From assembly GCA_002409325.1 (NCBI GenBank), contig DHUU01000010.1, positions 1 through 60,247 on the forward strand: a DNA stretch of 60,247 nucleotides. The letters run 5' to 3'. The translations under genes were made by a program, and so were the position numbers. This DNA comes from Bacteroidales bacterium UBA5226. GTDB taxonomy: Bacteria > Bacteroidota > Bacteroidia > Bacteroidales > UBA932. Of the stretch, positions 44,140 through 53,255 are shown piece after piece (position 1 is the first letter of the stretch; the number at the start of each line of letters is the position of its first letter). The notes beneath the pieces are model-generated. The model was not told the origin of the DNA. It saw nothing but the letters and a program-made list of their open reading frames with translations, and ran no database searches.

Positions 44140-45889
44140 TAACCGACAGATCGGACAGGTCCTTTGACACCATCATCAGTTCTTCTTTGGGAATTTCAGG
44201 AACGTCGCAAACGATGAAGCCGTCCAGGGAGTCGTTGAATCCCGCGTCAATGTTAAACAATACAACTTTAGAGTTCAGTTTCAGGTATCGTTTGACAAGG
44301 GAGGGAAGACGGTATTGCCGGTTACTCATGCGCATGAGCAGGCGGTCCAGTTGTTCCGGTGTCTGAATGTCGCGCAGAAGCACATCGGGATTAACAAGTC
44401 CGAAATCCGGGGTAAACGGGGTCCTGGAATGGATGCATTCATGGTACTCCATCGTGCTGTGGTGTTCCATGATGTATTTGTATATGAGCGATTGATACAA
44501 CTTGGGATACCAGGAAGAAATGCTCACCGGACCTATGAAATAGCGGTACTCTTCGTTGCGGAGCATAATGTGGAACAAACCCTTGAAAAGCAGCATCATG
44601 GGAATCGTTTCATAACGGTATTCCTGGCTTATGAAAGCCCTTCCAAGCTCTAAACTCTGCCGCAGGACTGGTTCAAAACCCGGCCCAAATTTAAAGAGGG
44701 TGTTGTTATAAAAACCCATGACACCAAACCGCTTCATCAACTCGGCTCCCATTCCAATCCGGTAAGCTCCCACAATCATTTTTTTCTCTGAGTCCCAGAG
44801 GACCAGGTGGTGGTAATTCCTGTCGTAGGTATCCAAGTCCAGGGACTGGTATGTTCCTTCCCCCACAGTACGGAATGATTCTTCCCGTTTGCGGCCAATC
44901 TCGTACATCAGATTCGGAATCAGGGAATAGGGGGCAAAATAGGCTTCAAAATTGTTGATACTGAACAGGCAATTGCGGGAGGGCAGCTGTTCAATCTCCC
45001 TGACGGCCAGTTCGTGATATTTTGGAGGGGCAATGGGGGCGGCGTGTTCCGGTTCCTTATATTTGTCTTTATTATCGATATTGGCAATCAGGGCATACGT
45101 GCGGGCACGCAGGTAGTCACCCAGCTCTTTGTAATCTGTATAACGCTGTTGTTCTGCCACGCTGATGGGAGCTCCCACGCGCACAGAAAGGCGACGTCCC
45201 TTTTTGTTCAGCACTTCCGCCGGCAGGCTGGCTGTCTGCAGCATGGGATGGATCTTTGCCCTGCGCAGGAAACGGGCCGAATTGTGTCCCTCAAAATAAA
45301 TGGGAACCACGGGAACACCGGCATTCATGATAAATTTGACTATTGCAGTGTGCCAGGGAAGGTCTTCCACTTGTCCGGATGGTCCAATATGAGACACTTC
45401 ACCGGCTGGGAAAAGACCCAGAGGATTGCCTTTCTGAAGGGATTCTTTGGCCAGGCGGATTCCTGCGATACTGGAACGCGAAGACACATTTTTTTCAAAA
45501 GCATTGACAGGTAAAAAAAAATTCTGCAACGGCCTGATGCGCGATAGTAAATAATTCACGATCACTTTTAAATCGGGCCTTTCCTCCGACACAAGATGCA
45601 TCAGGATAATCCCGTCCAGGGCGCCATAGGCGTGGTTGGATACGGTTATGAAAGGGCCCTCTTTGGGAAGGTTTGCCAGGTCTGTGGTAGGAGTATCGTA
45701 GGTAATGCGCATCTGGGCAAGAAAAGCCTCGAGACATTCACGGCCCTCAAAGTCTGCCACCTTGTCATAAAGTTTGTTAATCTTGTCTAGCTTCATCAGC
45801 TTCATCAGAGCCGGTGCCAGGAAAAAACCCACAACAGATTTTTCTCCGAAGACCTTTCGCAGATCTTTTGTTTCTATCAGTTTTTTCAT
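44105..45889 (-). CDS. OlsF-like bifunctional lysolipid acyltransferase / N-acyltransferase
   Basis: 594 residues from ATG 45889. The N-terminal half is a PlsC-type acyltransferase: TVSNHAYGALDGI (about 83-95) has the HxxxxD motif, with FPAGEVSHIG near 160. The C-terminal half (about 320-560) resembles OlsB-type GNAT enzymes: GEGTYQSLDLDTYDRNYHHLV, VGAYRIGMG, ELGRAFISQEYR. Fusions of this kind (OlsF) make ornithine or glycine lipids in Bacteroidetes and Serratia; the amino acid used here is not deducible. The overlap with tadA suggests co-expression. Divergent from uvrC over 36 bp. Confidence 0.85.
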   Translation of the reverse strand: MKKLIETKDLRKVFGEKSVVGFFLAPALMKLMKLDKINKLYDKVADFEGRECLEAFLAQMRITYDTPTTDLANLPKEGPFITVSNHAYGALDGIILMHLVSEERPDLKVIVNYLLSRIRPLQNFFLPVNAFEKNVSSRSSIAGIRLAKESLQKGNPLGLFPAGEVSHIGPSGQVEDLPWHTAIVKFIMNAGVPVVPIYFEGHNSARFLRRAKIHPMLQTASLPAEVLNKKGRRLSVRVGAPISVAEQQRYTDYKELGDYLRARTYALIANIDNKDKYKEPEHAAPIAPPKYHELAVREIEQLPSRNCLFSINNFEAYFAPYSLIPNLMYEIGRKREESFRTVGEGTYQSLDLDTYDRNYHHLVLWDSEKKMIVGAYRIGMGAELMKRFGVMGFYNNTLFKFGPGFEPVLRQSLELGRAFISQEYRYETIPMMLLFKGLFHIMLRNEEYRYFIGPVSISSWYPKLYQSLIYKYIMEHHSTMEYHECIHSRTPFTPDFGLVNPDVLLRDIQTPEQLDRLLMRMSNRQYRLPSLVKRYLKLNSKVVLFNIDAGFNDSLDGFIVCDVPEIPKEELMMVSKDLSDLSVIEKRFGKPLAR

Positions 45890-45900
45890 AAATGGATTAA

Positions 45901-45908
45901 CAAATATA
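45901..45908 (-). promoter_or_regulatory. -7 box for the OlsF-like gene
   Basis: TATATTTG on the minus strand, 11 nt before ATG 45889. On the opposite strand, 3 bases away, TATTTTTA (45911-45918) is a near-consensus box for uvrC. Confidence 0.6.
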
Positions 45909-45925
45909 TGTATTTTTACAATGAA

Positions 45926-47791
45926 ATGATTCATGTGATGGACCAATTGGCTCTTTTGCCGCACCAGTGCGGGGTGTACAGATTCCTTAACAGGGAAGGG
46001 AAAGTGATCTATGTGGGAAAAGCAAAAGATTTGAAAAAACGCGTTTCCCAGTATTTTGCCAGGGGAAAAAACCTTTCTGCCAAGACAAAACGCATGGTCA
46101 GCCAGATACAATCACTGGAATATACCGTGGTCGAAACCGAAAGTGACGCCCTGCTATTGGAAAACAACCTGATCAAGACCATACAGCCCCGTTACAACAT
46201 CCTGCTCAAGGATGACAAGACCTTTCCCTGGATATGTGTGAAAAACGAACCGTTTCCCCGCGTTTTTCAGACAAGGAGGATTGTACGGGATGGCTCCCAT
46301 TATTTTGGTCCCTACACCAGTGGCTATTATTGCAAGCAACTCCTGCAACTTCTACACAATCTGTACCCCCTGCGCACCTGTACCCTGCTTCTGACACCCC
46401 ATGCCGTGGCAGCCGGGCGTTACCGCAAGTGCCTTCAGGCGCATATAGGTCGCTGCAAGGCTCCCTGTACCGGAGACGAGACCATTGAACAATACCAGGG
46501 GTATATAGGCGGAGTGTTCAGCATTCTTAAAGGGGACGTCAAATCTGTAAGAAAAATTCTTGAAAATCAAATGAAGACGGCTGCAGGTACCTTGAATTTT
46601 GAGCAAGCCCAGAAATTGAAGGAGCAATGGGAAATACTTACCCGCTACCAGTCAAAATCGGTCATTGTGAATCCCCGCATATCCAATCTGGATGTTTTCA
46701 GCATTACGATCGATGCTGAATCATCCATGGCTTTCGGCAATTTTCTGCGGGTGGCAGACGGAGCCGTTGTCCAGTCACTGAATGTGAAATACAAATTGCA
46801 CATAGAAGAAGAACCGGCAGCGGTATTGAGTTTGTTTATGGCAGAAATGAGGGAAAAACTGACAAAAATATCCCCCGAAGTGGTGGTACCGTTCCTCCCC
46901 GAGGCCGTTCCGGGGGACAGCCGGGTGCATGTCCCCGTCAAGGGGGACAAGCTGGCTCTGGTCGCTCTGAGCATGCGCAATGCAACCAACTACCGGATCG
47001 AGCAGTTGCGCATGATGGAAATGCGTGACAAGGGAACCCGGCAGGAACAAAAAAGCAAGAAAATTCTTGCCACCTTACGGGACGACCTGCGCATGAAGGT
47101 ATACCCTGTACACATAGAGTGTTTTGACAATTCAAACCTGCAGGGCACCCATCCGGTAGCTGCCTGTGTGGTATTCCGTGACGCGGTCCCGAGTAAAAAA
47201 GATTACCGTCACTTTTCCATTAAAAGCGTGGAAGGTCCGGATGATTTTGCCTCAATGAAAGAAGTGGTAACGCGCCGGTACAGCCGTCTTCTGGCAGAGA
47301 ACAGCCCCCTGCCGCAACTCATTGTAATAGATGGAGGTAAAGGACAATTGTCTGCAGCTTATGCTGCTTTGCAAAGCCTGGGGCTGGAGGGGAGCATAAC
47401 GGCGGCGGGCCTGGCTAAACGAATGGAAGAAATCTACCTTGCCACAGATAAAACACCTTTATTCCTGGATAAGAATTCTTCTTCCCTCCGGTTGCTTATG
47501 CGACTGCGCAACGAAGCGCACCGTTTTGGAATTACCTTTCACAGGGAAAAAAGAAGTGCCGGTTTTACACGGTCAGCCTTGCTGGAGATACCGGGGGTCG
47601 GACCCCGAACCCTGGAAAAACTCCTGCATCATTTTGGAAGCCTCAGGCAAATTTCCCTGGCATCGCAGGAAGAGCTTGCAGGGGTTGTTTCCTCTGTCCT
47701 GGCGCAGAAGATCACAGCATGGATCAGAGGGCAGGAATCTGGCCACAGGTGTCAGGACTCAACAATCTCATCTCAGGGAACAGGATCATAA
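45926..47791 (+). CDS. uvrC: UvrABC system protein C
   Basis: 621 residues from ATG 45926 (another candidate is 45938). It makes the dual incisions in nucleotide excision repair. The GIY-YIG domain begins CGVYRFLNREGKVIYVGKAK (split around residues 15-34). A UVR region near 205-235 (FEQAQKLKEQWE) binds UvrB. The RNase H-like endonuclease has IECFDNSNLQGTHPVAACVV (about 395-414). The C-terminal HhH motif is LEIPGVGPRTLEKLLHHFG. The 45908 ATG lies upstream of a likely -7 box and was rejected. Its end overlaps the convergent yidD by 19 nt. Confidence 0.95.
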   Translation: MIHVMDQLALLPHQCGVYRFLNREGKVIYVGKAKDLKKRVSQYFARGKNLSAKTKRMVSQIQSLEYTVVETESDALLLENNLIKTIQPRYNILLKDDKTFPWICVKNEPFPRVFQTRRIVRDGSHYFGPYTSGYYCKQLLQLLHNLYPLRTCTLLLTPHAVAAGRYRKCLQAHIGRCKAPCTGDETIEQYQGYIGGVFSILKGDVKSVRKILENQMKTAAGTLNFEQAQKLKEQWEILTRYQSKSVIVNPRISNLDVFSITIDAESSMAFGNFLRVADGAVVQSLNVKYKLHIEEEPAAVLSLFMAEMREKLTKISPEVVVPFLPEAVPGDSRVHVPVKGDKLALVALSMRNATNYRIEQLRMMEMRDKGTRQEQKSKKILATLRDDLRMKVYPVHIECFDNSNLQGTHPVAACVVFRDAVPSKKDYRHFSIKSVEGPDDFASMKEVVTRRYSRLLAENSPLPQLIVIDGGKGQLSAAYAALQSLGLEGSITAAGLAKRMEEIYLATDKTPLFLDKNSSSLRLLMRLRNEAHRFGITFHREKRSAGFTRSALLEIPGVGPRTLEKLLHHFGSLRQISLASQEELAGVVSSVLAQKITAWIRGQESGHRCQDSTISSQGTGS

Positions 47792-48063
47792 CCGCTCCCG
47801 CCCCAGGGATTACAACGGAGAAACCGCCAGACAGCCAGATACAAACCTTTCAGAGGACCGTGCCTGCGCAGGGCTTCCAGCGCATATTGGGAACAGGTGG
47901 GGGTAAACCGGCAGGAGGGAGGAGTAAAGGGCGATATGCATAACTGGTAGCATTTAACCAGCAGGATCAGGGGAAAAGTCAAAACCTTTTTCAGACAGTT
48001 GAGCAAAATGCTCCAGTAAAGCCTGCATTTTTGTTTCCAGGAAAGAGAAAGGTTTAACTTCAT
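47773..48063 (-). CDS. yidD: Membrane protein insertion efficiency factor YidD
   Basis: 96 residues from ATG 48063. The family core is unmistakable: CYQLCISPFTPPSCRFTPTC, then SQYALEALRRHGPLKGLYLA and RCNPWGGSGYDPVP at the C-terminus. It helps YidC insert inner-membrane proteins. The N-terminus is longer than usual (about 20 extra residues) and overlaps rnpA by about 110 nt; a shorter protein from a TTG or other start within this part is possible. It is the last gene of the cluster beginning with DUF4271. Confidence 0.9.
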   Translation of the reverse strand: MKLNLSLSWKQKCRLYWSILLNCLKKVLTFPLILLVKCYQLCISPFTPPSCRFTPTCSQYALEALRRHGPLKGLYLAVWRFLRCNPWGGSGYDPVP

Positions 48064-48385
48064 GGGGTAAATATAGACATAAAAAAACAAGCCTTGTGCC
48101 GTTTGCTTCAAGGGCCGGTCTGAGCAAACGGGGATAGTTCATCCTGAAAGACTCCCGGAGGCGCCTTTTAACAAGATTTCTTTTTACGGCCGATTTCAGG
48201 TGCTTCTTGGGTACGGCAAAGGCAATCCTGCACCCGGCCTGTATTTCCAGCGCTTGACAGACTCTGAAGAAAACGCGGAAAGGGCCTGATGTAAATGAGC
48301 GGGCTCCGGAGAAAAGGGATTCGATCTCTTTCCGGGAAGATAGCCGCATGTCTTTGGGAAAAGCATATGAAAATTCCGGTTTCAT
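47954..48385 (-). CDS. rnpA: Ribonuclease P protein component
   Basis: 143 residues from ATG 48385. It is the protein subunit that assists the RNase P RNA in trimming tRNA 5' ends. The core signature is AVPKKHLKSAVKRNLVKRRL (about 66-85), followed by RESFRMNYP. A hydrophobic LVFLCLYLP strand is at about 105. Longer in-frame upstream codons were rejected because they run through the lipoprotein gene. It overlaps that gene by 4 nt (ATGA). rpmH, its usual partner outside Bacteroidetes, is absent. Confidence 0.95.
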   Translation of the reverse strand: MKPEFSYAFPKDMRLSSRKEIESLFSGARSFTSGPFRVFFRVCQALEIQAGCRIAFAVPKKHLKSAVKRNLVKRRLRESFRMNYPRLLRPALEANGTRLVFLCLYLPHEVKPFSFLETKMQALLEHFAQLSEKGFDFSPDPAG

Positions 48386-48780
48386 AACGGAATTTTTCTG
48401 TATTCCAGGACACTTCCCGTATCCAGGGTATCGCTGTTCATTTCCTGAAATTCCACCACCGCACGCATCAAGGAATCTTTCATGACCTGAATACGCCATT
48501 CCTGGTAAAGATTTTGATATTTTTCAAAATAGGTGGTCAGCACGTTGCAGTAAAACTGATATTGTCCGTCATAGGTTACGCCTTCCCGGGTGAGCGTCAC
48601 AGAAGTGCCGGTTATGAAATAGAGTTGTTCACTTGCAGCGGGAGCCGCCCCGTTAAAAGAAACAAGTTCCCATTTGCCATAGGCCAGTTCCCTGTAATGG
48701 TTGAAATTTTTCTGGCAGGATGTGGTTATCAGAGCCAGAAGAAAACCAATGCACAGACAGGTTGTGCGTTTCATGATCAT
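48382..48780 (-). CDS. Small lipoprotein of unknown function between hemD and rnpA
   Basis: 132 residues. Signal peptide with lipobox ITTSC (Cys about 22). After it, YGKWELVSFNGAAPAASEQL has the look of a lipocalin-like or META-like strand, and the rest alternates strands with a YCNVLTTYFEKYQ helix. No family was recognised with confidence. Its ATG overlaps the hemD stop by 4 nt, and its stop overlaps the rnpA ATG by 4 nt, so translation of the three is probably linked. An alternative ATG is 48774. Confidence 0.75.
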   Translation of the reverse strand: MIMKRTTCLCIGFLLALITTSCQKNFNHYRELAYGKWELVSFNGAAPAASEQLYFITGTSVTLTREGVTYDGQYQFYCNVLTTYFEKYQNLYQEWRIQVMKDSLMRAVVEFQEMNSDTLDTGSVLEYRKIPL

Positions 48781-49517
48781 TTGTTCTTTTCCAGGTAAAG
48801 CATCAAAGCCTGGGCAACAGAGGGGGCTTCCGGCGTGGGGGCTTCAAAACAGGCCTGCAGGTTGGCTTCCCTGAGGGCAGAAGCGGTAGCGGCTCCAAAG
48901 GTGCCGAACAAAATACCGTCTTGTCTGAATTCCGGAAAATTTTCCTGCAATGACCGTACATCTGCAGGAGAATAAAAAACCAGTATCTGGTATTTCTTAA
49001 GTTCCAGAAAGGACAGATCTTCCAACAGGGTATGGGTAAGAATGGCTTTGGTATATTTTAACCCCGCCTTTTCAAAAGCCAGCGGAAATTCCGGATTATA
49101 ACAGTCTGCCAGGGTCAGAAGAAAAGTTTCGTTCTTGTGTTTGGGCACAATAGCATCAATCAGGGTAGGGATGTTCCCTTTCCCGCAAAAGACCTTCCTT
49201 TTCCTGAAAACGATGTACTTCTGAAGGTAGAAAGCCACAGCTTCAGTCATGCAGAAATACTTCATGGTCTCGGGAATGGTGATACGCATTTCTTCACAAA
49301 GGTGGAAAAAGGAATCAATGGCAGAACGGGAAGTGAAGACAACAGCGGTATGGTCCGGCAAATTAATGCGCTGTAACCTGAAATCTTTGGCAGAAAGTCC
49401 TTCAACACGGATAAAAGGGACGAAATCAATATTCAGACTGAATTTGTCTTTAATCTCTACATAGGGGGAACCTCCGTTAGGTGTTGGTTGTGAAATGAGT
49501 ATGTTTCTGATTTTCAT
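48777..49517 (-). CDS. hemD: Uroporphyrinogen-III synthase family protein
   Basis: 246 residues. It closes hydroxymethylbilane to uroporphyrinogen III in heme/siroheme/B12 synthesis. Bilobal fold with ILISQPTPNGGSPYVEIKD at the start, VVFTSRSAIDSFFHLCEEM (about 58-76), and LVFYSPADVRSLQENFP near 181. The N-terminal half is the version usual in Bacteroidetes, diverged from E. coli HemD. Starts 2 nt after DUF4271. With class II nrdJ in this window, tetrapyrrole supply for B12 may matter, but that is inference. Confidence 0.9.
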   Translation of the reverse strand: MKIRNILISQPTPNGGSPYVEIKDKFSLNIDFVPFIRVEGLSAKDFRLQRINLPDHTAVVFTSRSAIDSFFHLCEEMRITIPETMKYFCMTEAVAFYLQKYIVFRKRKVFCGKGNIPTLIDAIVPKHKNETFLLTLADCYNPEFPLAFEKAGLKYTKAILTHTLLEDLSFLELKKYQILVFYSPADVRSLQENFPEFRQDGILFGTFGAATASALREANLQACFEAPTPEAPSVAQALMLYLEKNK

Positions 49518-49519
49518 AT

Positions 49520-50149
49520 TTATATCCCCGCAACAAACTGAAATATTACCCCTAAGGGTACCAGTTCAAGTGTGCAAAGATACAAAATCCAGAAAATAAG
49601 AGAATAACCTGCCGAAAGAAAAATCCTTGCGCACCGGTAAACATAGATGACATAACCGGCTGTTGCTACCACTCCTGCCGCTATGATCAAAGCATTACCG
49701 GAAAAATTTCCCAGGGTTGAAAACAGAAGTATAAATGGAATAAACACAAAACCCGTCAGGACGCAGAAGTCCTGGGCGGTGCGGGTCAGTATGTTCGTGA
49801 ACCCGGGGGAATCGATGGTCCAGCCAATAATTTTCAAAAGAATTGTCCTGGCAAGGAATAGGGCAAGAAAAATGGCCAGTAAGCACAGGAAGACCATGGG
49901 TTTTGACATCCCCCGCAGGAATAAAGGAAGCGGGGAAAGCAGTTTGTCGTGAAAGGCAATAAAGAAAGAGACCAGGGCCAGGATAAAGAAGAAAAGAAAA
50001 AACCTTGATATAGGAAGATTGCCCTGTTCTTCATTTTCTATGGAAATATTATAGCGAAAACAGCCCGTTAACAACAAGATAAGAGGAGCCCTGACATAGA
50101 ACAGGATGAAACAGAAACAAACGATTAATCCAAGGATGATAAAATCCAT
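49520..50149 (-). CDS. DUF4271 membrane protein
   Basis: 209 residues with five to six predicted membrane helices, starting at ATG 50149 rather than the adjacent GTG. Residues about 50-75, 85-105, 130-150 and 158-205 are hydrophobic, with charged turns between (NEEQGNLPISRF). Position immediately before hemD is the conserved Bacteroidetes context for DUF4271, which supports the call. Function unknown. A TACCTTTA near-consensus box lies 22 nt upstream of the ATG (50172-50179). Confidence 0.85.
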   Translation of the reverse strand: MDFIILGLIVCFCFILFYVRAPLILLLTGCFRYNISIENEEQGNLPISRFFLFFFILALVSFFIAFHDKLLSPLPLFLRGMSKPMVFLCLLAIFLALFLARTILLKIIGWTIDSPGFTNILTRTAQDFCVLTGFVFIPFILLFSTLGNFSGNALIIAAGVVATAGYVIYVYRCARIFLSAGYSLIFWILYLCTLELVPLGVIFQFVAGI

Positions 50150-50189
50150 CACTTTAAAGCATATTCAAGGGTAAAGGTAAAAAAAAACC

Positions 50190-50197
50190 TACATTTG
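50190..50197 (+). promoter_or_regulatory. -7 box for the DUF2723 gene
   Basis: TACATTTG ending 4 nt before the ATG at 50202. An A-rich tract precedes it. Predicts a leaderless message. Confidence 0.65.
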
Positions 50198-50201
50198 CAG
50201 A

Positions 50202-53200
50202 ATGGAAACACGGATATTCAAAAAGACAGACCTCCTGATTGGCTGGGTAGTCTTTGCCATTTCTGCTGCAGTTTACCTGGCAACCATAGAACCTACAGCC
50301 AGCTTTTGGGATTGCGGCGAATTCATAGCATCATCCTATAAGCTGGAGATAGGGCATCCTCCCGGAAACCCCACGTACCAGCTGGCCGGCAGGTTATTTT
50401 CTCTGTTTGGGAGTGACTCCCGTGCAGCCATGCTCATAAACGCCATGAGTGCCATGGCCTCGGCCTTTTGTGTCCTCTTTCTGTTCTGGACCATATCCCA
50501 TCTGGGGAGGCGTCTGCTGGAAGCACAGAAAATTTCCCTGAACTGGGGAAACTCCATTGCCATATGGGGAGCCGCCGCCGCGGGATCACTTGTGTATTCT
50601 TTTTCAGATACGGCATGGTTTTCTGCTGTTGAAGCCGAGGTTTACGGCATGTCCTCGCTCTTTACGGCGGCAGTATTCTGGGCCATGCTTAAATGGGAAG
50701 AAAATGCAGAACAGCCGCACGCCAACCGGTGGATCGTTCTGATAGCCTACCTGATGGGTCTTTCCATAGGAGTTCACCTGCTAAACCTGCTCACCATCCC
50801 GGCCCTTGTCTTTATTTATTTTTATAAAAAATACCCATTTTCCTGGAAAGGAGCCTTTGTTACCCTGCTGCTCTCTGTGGTGATCATTGTCTTTGTTCTT
50901 TATGGGATCATACCCTGGTTGCCCAAAATATCGGGATGGTTTGACCTGTTGTTCGTCAATGTTTTTGGACTGCCTTACAATACCGGGATGCTGTTTTTTG
51001 TAGTTGCCCTTACCGCAGCCCTGTTCTGGGGAGTGATGGCAAATCGCCGCAAGGGGAATGTCCTGTGGCATACGATCTTCCTCTGCCTGGCTGTCATTAT
51101 TATAGGGTACTCGTCCTTTGCCATGGTGGTGATCCGTTCCAGTGCCAATACGCCCACCAACGAAAACCAACCCGACAATCCGTTTTCTCTGGGAAGGTAC
51201 CTTGCCCGTGAACAGTACGGTTCTGCCCCGCTGCTGTATGACGGAATTTACAATTCGGCCTACGATACCTGGAAAGACACCCGCCAGTATGTTAAAAGGG
51301 ATGGGCGCTATGCCAGGGTAAAGGGACCGGAAATGCCCCTTTACAAAGACACAGACAAGATGTTCTTTCCCCGCATGTGGAGCAAGCGGGAAAGTCATGC
51401 GGCCTTCTATGATTCATACAATTCGGGTAAAGGAACAGTGAATTCCGACGGAAAGCGCATACCCACCTTTGGAGACAACTTGCGTTTCTTCTTTGATTAC
51501 CAGGTCAATTATATGTACTGGCGCTATTTCATGTGGAATTTTGCAGGACGTCAGAACGATATCCAGGGCACCATCCCGGGCGATCCCGTTCGCGGGAACT
51601 GGGAAAGCGGTATTGGATTCCTGGACAAAGCCCGTCTGGGGGACCAGTCGGGAGCGCCTGATATGCTCAAAAACAACAAGGGCAAAAACCACTATTATAT
51701 GTTGCCCCTGTTGCTGGGTATTGCAGGCCTTATATACCAGTCGTCAAAAGACCGCCGCAATGCCTGGATCACTTTCCTTTTGTTCTTCATGACCGGGCTG
51801 GCCATTCTTGTTTACCTGAACCAGCCTCCCTACCAGCCCAGGGAACGGGATTACGCCTACGCTGGTTCATTTTATGCCTTTGCCATATGGGTGGGTCTGG
51901 GTGTTATGGCCGTCTTTAACCTTCTGCAAAAGAAGCTTCCCCAAACCGTAGCCGGCTCTCTTGCCGCCGCACTCTGCCTGTTTGTCCCTTTCCATATGCT
52001 AGCGCAAAACTGGGATGACCACGACAGGAGCGGCCGCTATACGGCCCCTGCCTTCGCCTTCAATTTCCTCAACACCTGCGAGCCGGATTGCAATGCCATC
52101 ATGGTTACGCACGGGGATAACGACACCTTCCCCCTTTGGTATGCCCAGGAAGTAGAAGGCGTCAGGACCGATGTGCGCATTATGAACACCTCGCTGTTGG
52201 GAACAGACTGGTATATAGACCAGATGCAGTGGAGGACCTATGAGTCGGCACCGGTAAAATTCTCCATTCCCCGTGAATCATATCTGTACGGGACCAATGA
52301 AATCATTCCCGTGTATGAACGGGTAACGGACCGGGTTTCTGCCATACAGGCGGTAGGCGTTATGGGAAATCCCCGCGCCAAGGTGCAACTCAGGGACGGG
52401 ACCATGCTCAATTACCTGCCTGCGCGTAAGCTGCGGATCCCGGTAAACAAAGAAAATGCCCTGGCCAGCGGGATCGTACCGGCAAAAGATGCACACCTGA
52501 TCCCGGAATACATGGACCTGGATATCCCTGAAAATAAAAACACCCTGTTGAAAGTGGAAATGATGTTCCTGGACCTTCTAGCCAATTATCAATGGGACAG
52601 GCCAATATACATAGTATCCAAAGGCGGCGACCTGAACATAGGGATACAGGATTACCTGCGATACGACGGAATGGCATATAAACTCATGCCTTTCAAGGTA
52701 GACACCCTCGCTTCCCAGGTGCCCTACATGGATACGGACAAATTATACCCCTTACTGATGGACGTATACCAATGGGGAAGAATGGATGAACCGGATGTGC
52801 TGCTGGATTACCATGTCACTTATCTGTATCTGGTTCAGCAGGCCGTAAGGCAGATGTACTCCCAGGTTGCCAAGGCCATGATCCTGGAAGGGAAGGAAGA
52901 CAAGGCGGAAGCCTTGCTGGACAAGGGCATAGCGGTCATGAAGCAGTATCCGTTAAATTGGGTGGTCCAGCCATCCATGAATGAAGTGGGCGTGATGGAA
53001 GCCATCGAGTTGTATTTCTTTCTGGGCAGGCCGGAAAAAGCAAAAGCCCTGGCCGTCCCCTTCCTGGATGAAACCTTTATAGCCATAGAATATTTCATGG
53101 GCCCCTTCAGGGGAGGACTGTTGTCAGCCACAGATGCCGAATCGGCCATCAGCACGTATGTTCATGTGAAGGACATCCTGGATGTCAATCAGGAAAAAGA

Positions 53201-53255
53201 ACTCGCCGGAACATACACCCAAAAGTTGGAAGAATTGTTCAAGAAATATCAATAA
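50202..53255 (+). CDS. DUF2723 GT-C-like membrane protein
   Basis: 1017 residues. The N-terminal membrane part has about ten to twelve helices (residues 10-620); IEPTASFWDCGEFIASSYKL (about 28-47), with its Asp/Glu pair in the first loop, is the DUF2723 signature and resembles GT-C glycosyltransferases. PPYQPRERDYAYAGSFYAFA near 540 is also conserved. The C-terminal third is soluble, with TPR-like helices at about 870-1000. It may transfer sugar from a lipid carrier to protein or polysaccharide in the periplasm. Acceptor and sugar are unknown. Its stop overlaps the LuxE-like gene by 17 nt. Confidence 0.88.
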   Translation: METRIFKKTDLLIGWVVFAISAAVYLATIEPTASFWDCGEFIASSYKLEIGHPPGNPTYQLAGRLFSLFGSDSRAAMLINAMSAMASAFCVLFLFWTISHLGRRLLEAQKISLNWGNSIAIWGAAAAGSLVYSFSDTAWFSAVEAEVYGMSSLFTAAVFWAMLKWEENAEQPHANRWIVLIAYLMGLSIGVHLLNLLTIPALVFIYFYKKYPFSWKGAFVTLLLSVVIIVFVLYGIIPWLPKISGWFDLLFVNVFGLPYNTGMLFFVVALTAALFWGVMANRRKGNVLWHTIFLCLAVIIIGYSSFAMVVIRSSANTPTNENQPDNPFSLGRYLAREQYGSAPLLYDGIYNSAYDTWKDTRQYVKRDGRYARVKGPEMPLYKDTDKMFFPRMWSKRESHAAFYDSYNSGKGTVNSDGKRIPTFGDNLRFFFDYQVNYMYWRYFMWNFAGRQNDIQGTIPGDPVRGNWESGIGFLDKARLGDQSGAPDMLKNNKGKNHYYMLPLLLGIAGLIYQSSKDRRNAWITFLLFFMTGLAILVYLNQPPYQPRERDYAYAGSFYAFAIWVGLGVMAVFNLLQKKLPQTVAGSLAAALCLFVPFHMLAQNWDDHDRSGRYTAPAFAFNFLNTCEPDCNAIMVTHGDNDTFPLWYAQEVEGVRTDVRIMNTSLLGTDWYIDQMQWRTYESAPVKFSIPRESYLYGTNEIIPVYERVTDRVSAIQAVGVMGNPRAKVQLRDGTMLNYLPARKLRIPVNKENALASGIVPAKDAHLIPEYMDLDIPENKNTLLKVEMMFLDLLANYQWDRPIYIVSKGGDLNIGIQDYLRYDGMAYKLMPFKVDTLASQVPYMDTDKLYPLLMDVYQWGRMDEPDVLLDYHVTYLYLVQQAVRQMYSQVAKAMILEGKEDKAEALLDKGIAVMKQYPLNWVVQPSMNEVGVMEAIELYFFLGRPEKAKALAVPFLDETFIAIEYFMGPFRGGLLSATDAESAISTYVHVKDILDVNQEKELAGTYTQKLEELFKKYQ

